A stretch of DNA of 23,720 nucleotides from Candidatus Taylorbacteria bacterium RIFCSPHIGHO2_02_FULL_44_12 (GTDB lineage Bacteria > Patescibacteriota > Minisyncoccia > Phycocordibacterales > PALSA-1337). Location: positions 1,420-25,139 of the forward strand of contig MHRM01000017.1 in the NCBI GenBank assembly GCA_001822575.1. The letters run 5' to 3'. This document shows, in pieces, positions 21,357 through 23,720 of the stretch. Each line of letters opens with the position of its first letter. Position 1 is the stretch's first letter. The notes under the pieces were generated by a model, which worked only from the letters and a program-made list of their open reading frames with translations, searched no databases and had not been told where the DNA came from. A program made the position numbers and the translations under genes.

Positions 21357-22658
21357 ATGTTCATATTTAAAAAAATACTGGTTTTCATTTTAACCCTAGA
21401 GTCGCGGCTTATTCTAGCCAAATACAAGCCCTACATCATCGCCATAACCGGCAGTGTAGGCAAAACATCCGCCAAGGATGCTATTTACTGCGTTGTTCGG
21501 CGACAATACAAATATCCTCGCAAGAGTGAAAAGAGTTTGAATAGCGAGATCGGTTTACCATTGACTATTATCGGAGTGCCAAATGCTTGGCACAGCCCTT
21601 TTGGTTGGTTTAGCAATATAGCTAGGGGATTAGACCTGATTATTTTCCGCAGAGAATATCCGGATTGTTTGGTCTTGGAGATTGGGGCCGATCATCCGGG
21701 TGACATAAGTAAGACTGTGCGATGGCTGAAACCAGATTGCGCGGTTTTGACCAGAATAAGCCGGACACCAGTTCATGTGGAATTTTTTGCTTCGCCGGAA
21801 CAGGTTTTCCAAGAGAAATCTTTTTTGGCTCGAGCTGTCAAACCAGGTGGCAAGGCGGTTTTGTATGCCGATGACGAAAGATTGATTGCTTTGGGAAGAG
21901 AATTAAAAGACAGAAATATCTCGGTGGTTACTTTTGGTACAAGTCAGATTTCGGATGTTCGGGGAGGATATTTTTCTCCAGTCTATACAGACGGGATATT
22001 GTCGGGAATGACATTCAAGCTTGAAATGGATGGATCCAGCATTTCCATCAGTCTGCCAAAGGTTGTTGGTTTGTCGCACTCGTATTCACTTCTGGCGGCT
22101 GCGGCGGTGGGCAAGGCAGGGACAATCCCCCTAGAAACAATCATTCCAGGATTGTCTGAATATGTCCCACCAAGGGGCCGAATGAATATTATCGCTGGTC
22201 AAAATGAGACGGTATTGATAGACGATACTTATAATTCCTCTCCAGATGCGGTTGAGTCTGCTCTGGAAACACTTATTTCTCTGGAGACCAGTGGCATCAA
22301 GGTCGCCCTCTTGGGGGATATGATGGAGTTGGGTAGTTATGCCAGTGAACAACATCGGATTGTAGGGGTTCTGGCGGCAAAAATTGTTTCAAGATTGGTG
22401 ACTGTCGGTCCGCGCTCTCGGATCACGGCTGGGGAAGCTAAGAAGAGCGGGCTGTCTTCTGATATGGTACATTCTTGTGATAGCGCTTCGGAGGCGGCTC
22501 AATATATAATTCAATTTCTGAAACCTGGCGACATAGTATTGATAAAAGGTTCACAGTCTACGCGTATGGAGGTGGCTGTCAAAGCTCTGATGCGCGAACC
22601 AGATCGGGCTCCAGAGCTTCTGGTTAGGCAGGAGAGGGAGTGGTTGATGAAAAATTGA
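21357..22658 (+). CDS. murF: MurF-like Mur ligase without the N-terminal substrate domain
   Basis: MurF adds D-Ala-D-Ala to UDP-MurNAc-tripeptide, completing the cytoplasmic peptidoglycan precursor. The 433-residue product has the ATP loop ITGSVGKTSAKD (Walker A at about 32-38), IGADHPGDIS, the MurF-specific DDTYNSSPDAVESALETL and LLGDMMELGSYASEQHRIVG. In E. coli MurF the Walker A is near residue 107. Here it follows only about 30 residues, which form a hydrophobic or amphipathic helix (FIFKKILVFILTLESRLILA). The usual N-terminal UDP-precursor-binding domain is therefore missing, and the protein may sit on the membrane. The start is at the ATG right after palindrome F; an in-frame ATG at 21297 lies inside the palindrome. 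A MurF-related ligase is certain; the exact substrate is inference. Confidence 0.88.
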   Translation: MFIFKKILVFILTLESRLILAKYKPYIIAITGSVGKTSAKDAIYCVVRRQYKYPRKSEKSLNSEIGLPLTIIGVPNAWHSPFGWFSNIARGLDLIIFRREYPDCLVLEIGADHPGDISKTVRWLKPDCAVLTRISRTPVHVEFFASPEQVFQEKSFLARAVKPGGKAVLYADDERLIALGRELKDRNISVVTFGTSQISDVRGGYFSPVYTDGILSGMTFKLEMDGSSISISLPKVVGLSHSYSLLAAAAVGKAGTIPLETIIPGLSEYVPPRGRMNIIAGQNETVLIDDTYNSSPDAVESALETLISLETSGIKVALLGDMMELGSYASEQHRIVGVLAAKIVSRLVTVGPRSRITAGEAKKSGLSSDMVHSCDSASEAAQYIIQFLKPGDIVLIKGSQSTRMEVAVKALMREPDRAPELLVRQEREWLMKN

Positions 22659-22661
22659 AAG

Positions 22662-22733
22662 GGCCCTATCGTCTATCGGCTAGGACACAGGCTTCTCAAG
22701 CCTGGAAGCGGGGTTCGATTCCCCGTAGGGTCA
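22662..22733 (+). tRNA. tRNA-Glu (anticodon CUC)
   Basis: This is a full 72-nt cloverleaf. The acceptor stem is GGCCCTA with TAGGGTC (one G-U pair), the D stem GTCT/GGAC, and the anticodon stem CAGGC/GCCTG with loop TTCTCAA, giving anticodon CTC. The T arm is CGGGG-TTCGATT-CCCCG. The D arm with GGCTAGGACAC is typical of tRNA-Glu. The terminal CCA is not encoded, so a CCA-adding enzyme is needed. It begins three bases after murF and ends one base before the ATG of the next gene. Confidence 0.95.
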
Positions 22734-22734
22734 C

Positions 22735-23340
22735 ATGAATATTGTGAGTGTTTATGGATACCAGATGAACTATTTTATATATTTAGGAAGCTTAATAATG
22801 CTATTGGGACTTTATTTAGCTTTTTTTGCACATTCTTCAATTTGGTATAGTTTTTTTGTCATCGGAGGTTTTTTTCTTTTGGAGGGAATAAATTCAAAAA
22901 AAGATTTTTCTCTTCTGAAGAATTATCAGACATTTTTATATACATGGTTACTATTTGTTTTGATCACTATTTTAACAGAAATAATTGGAAACTTTTTACT
23001 CAATGCTTGGACATACCCCTACTTTGGATTAGTTGATTATTTCATTCATGTTATTTTGATTGGGTATCCGTTTACCTTTTTCTTTGCAATGGAATTTTTT
23101 GTGCTTGTAAAAAGATATACTTCATCAAAATTATGGTGGTTTATTCTTCCCATTTCCGCAATTATTTTTGGATATTTGAATGAATTGCCGAATATTTTTG
23201 CCTACGAATGGAGATACAGTGAAATGTTTTTGGGAAATTTTCTTGGAATTCCTATTCTTATCTCAATCTTATGGTTACTTATTTTGCTAGTTCAATTATT
23301 TGAAAAATTATTTTTTGACAGAAAAAAAGTTAGTTTTTGA
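22735..23340 (+). CDS. Unrecognised integral membrane protein, about six helices
   Basis: The 201-residue product is almost entirely hydrophobic. Likely transmembrane segments are at about 13-33, 36-52, 67-89, 99-125, 133-151 and 167-190, with a short basic C-terminus (FDRKKVSF). Phe, Ile, Leu and Trp are very abundant. I do not recognise the family. The gene is clearly richer in A and T than everything before it, with many TTT, ATT and AAA codons, and it starts one base after tRNA-Glu, which suggests acquisition. The start is uncertain: the ATG at 22735 abuts the tRNA. A second in-frame ATG at 22765 has TATGGA six bases upstream, the same leaderless spacing as other genes here, and may be the real start. 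Confidence 0.75.
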   Translation: MNIVSVYGYQMNYFIYLGSLIMLLGLYLAFFAHSSIWYSFFVIGGFFLLEGINSKKDFSLLKNYQTFLYTWLLFVLITILTEIIGNFLLNAWTYPYFGLVDYFIHVILIGYPFTFFFAMEFFVLVKRYTSSKLWWFILPISAIIFGYLNELPNIFAYEWRYSEMFLGNFLGIPILISILWLLILLVQLFEKLFFDRKKVSF

Positions 23341-23349
23341 ATACCAAGT

Positions 23350-23528
23350 TCATGATTTATTCTTTGGCGTCTTGTATCCCTTTTGTCTGGCTTCTGATAT
23401 GGCGATAGCGACCGCTTGGTCGCGTCTTTTTACTTTTTTGCCGGAATGACCGCTTTTGAGATGGCCGTGTTTGTATTCATGCATCACTTTACCGATTTTC
23501 TCCTGGGCTTTTTGCTATATTTTGACAT
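23350..23528 (-). pseudogene. DUF6496-type small basic protein with a frameshift
   Basis: The minus strand encodes KIGKVMHEYKHGHLKSG, then the block GKKVKRRDQAVAIAISEAR and a Lys-rich end. This is the pattern of the DUF6496 family, small basic proteins of unknown function (K-VMHEFK-G-LKSG-GKKVKSRKQAIAIALSEA). The in-frame start is missing: that frame has a TAG 11 codons before its first ATG (23484). A start at 23528 (MSKYSKK) is one base out of frame. The frames join at a run of five A (plus-strand T, 23509-23513); a sixth A, or a -1 slip on C-AAA-AAG, gives an intact 59-residue protein. It may be a sequencing indel, a real mutation or programmed slippage. TATAAT lies upstream at 23569-23574. 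Confidence 0.7.
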
Positions 23529-23568
23529 ATGTTTTTAATTAAATAACAATGATTACCAATTTACCATT

Positions 23569-23574
23569 ATTATA
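23569..23574 (-). promoter_or_regulatory. Possible -10 box for the DUF6496 gene
   Basis: A perfect TATAAT on the minus strand, in very AT-rich DNA, would start transcription about 34 bases before the ATG at 23528. A weak TTATTA lies 16 bp upstream. AT-richness makes chance matches likely. Confidence 0.35.
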
Positions 23575-23635
23575 TACTTTGAAGTGATGATAATAAAATG
23601 CAAAAAACCACATTGACAATAGTGTTTACTGACCT

Positions 23636-23719
23636 TCACCCAACTCCCGTCTTGACCACAGCCCTGATTTGACCATGAATCCTTTCAATATAGATGCCGA
23701 CCTCTTCATTCTGCGGAGC
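23636..23719 (-). CDS. Possible C-terminal end of an unknown protein (partial)
   Basis: On the minus strand, the frame entering from the window edge reads 27 residues, ending in GIYIERIHGQIRAVVKTGVG and a TGA at 23636-23638. The alternation of hydrophobic and charged residues looks coding, but the piece is too short to assign. A plus-strand frame starting at ATG 23675 is also open to the window edge, so the strand is not certain. No function can be proposed. Confidence 0.3.
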   Translation of the reverse strand, partial: APQNEEVGIYIERIHGQIRAVVKTGVG

Positions 23720-23720
23720 C

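Noticed and set aside
23675..23720. Plus-strand gene start at the window edge
   Set aside because: Only 15 codons are visible with no promoter or ribosome binding site; the opposite-strand frame looks somewhat more coding.

Overview
This 23.7 kb window is housekeeping chromosome from a bacterium with a reduced genome. It most resembles the Candidate Phyla Radiation (Patescibacteria), probably Parcubacteria. That placement is inference. It rests on compact and partly degenerate versions of core proteins (a PriA without helicase motor motifs, a MurF without its N-terminal domain, a ProRS without the full editing insertion), on a dcw cluster trimmed to mraZ-rsmH-ftsL-ftsI-murF, on the near absence of Shine-Dalgarno sequences, and on a DUF6496-type small basic protein. 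TGA reads as stop and TGG as Trp, so the genetic code looks standard.

Layout. 1-267 is the 3' end of an HPF/RaiA ribosome hibernation factor. 463-3824 (minus strand) is a priA-def-fmt block. 3825-4195 is a divergent intergenic region holding a strong promoter, a structured RNA of about 190 nt ending in an intrinsic terminator, and a separate promoter for murA. 4196-7291 carries murA, a first mreB and a DNA polymerase III delta'-like gene. 7539-10598 carries frr, rseP and proS. 10696-11229 (minus) is an unrecognised 177-aa protein with its own terminator. 11409-15543 is a cell-shape operon: a second mreB, mreC, a small membrane protein in the mreD position, and mrdA (PBP2). 15645-17587 is greA-lysS. 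17766-22658 is the dcw cluster. 22662-22733 is tRNA-Glu(CUC). After it the sequence becomes AT-rich, with an unrecognised six-helix membrane protein, a frameshifted DUF6496 gene and perhaps the end of a further gene.

The genes work together in two themes. One is peptidoglycan synthesis and cell shape or division: MurA, MurF, two MreBs, MreC, PBP2, FtsI, FtsL, MraZ and RsmH. The other is translation: Fmt, Def, RRF, ProRS, LysRS, HPF and tRNA-Glu.

The most striking unexplained structure is a family of long intergenic palindromes. Four copies share a nearly identical 98-bp core hairpin (324-421, 7375-7472, 13275-13372 inverted, 13710-13807). Each core is enclosed by its own outer stem of about 33-36 bp. 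The stem sequence differs from copy to copy, yet its two arms match perfectly or almost perfectly within each copy. Two further palindromes (9237-9302 and 21178-21348) have different interiors but resemble the same outer arm. A second recurring signal is a -10 box ending 6-7 nt before the start codon in at least seven genes, with no ribosome binding site, which suggests leaderless mRNAs.
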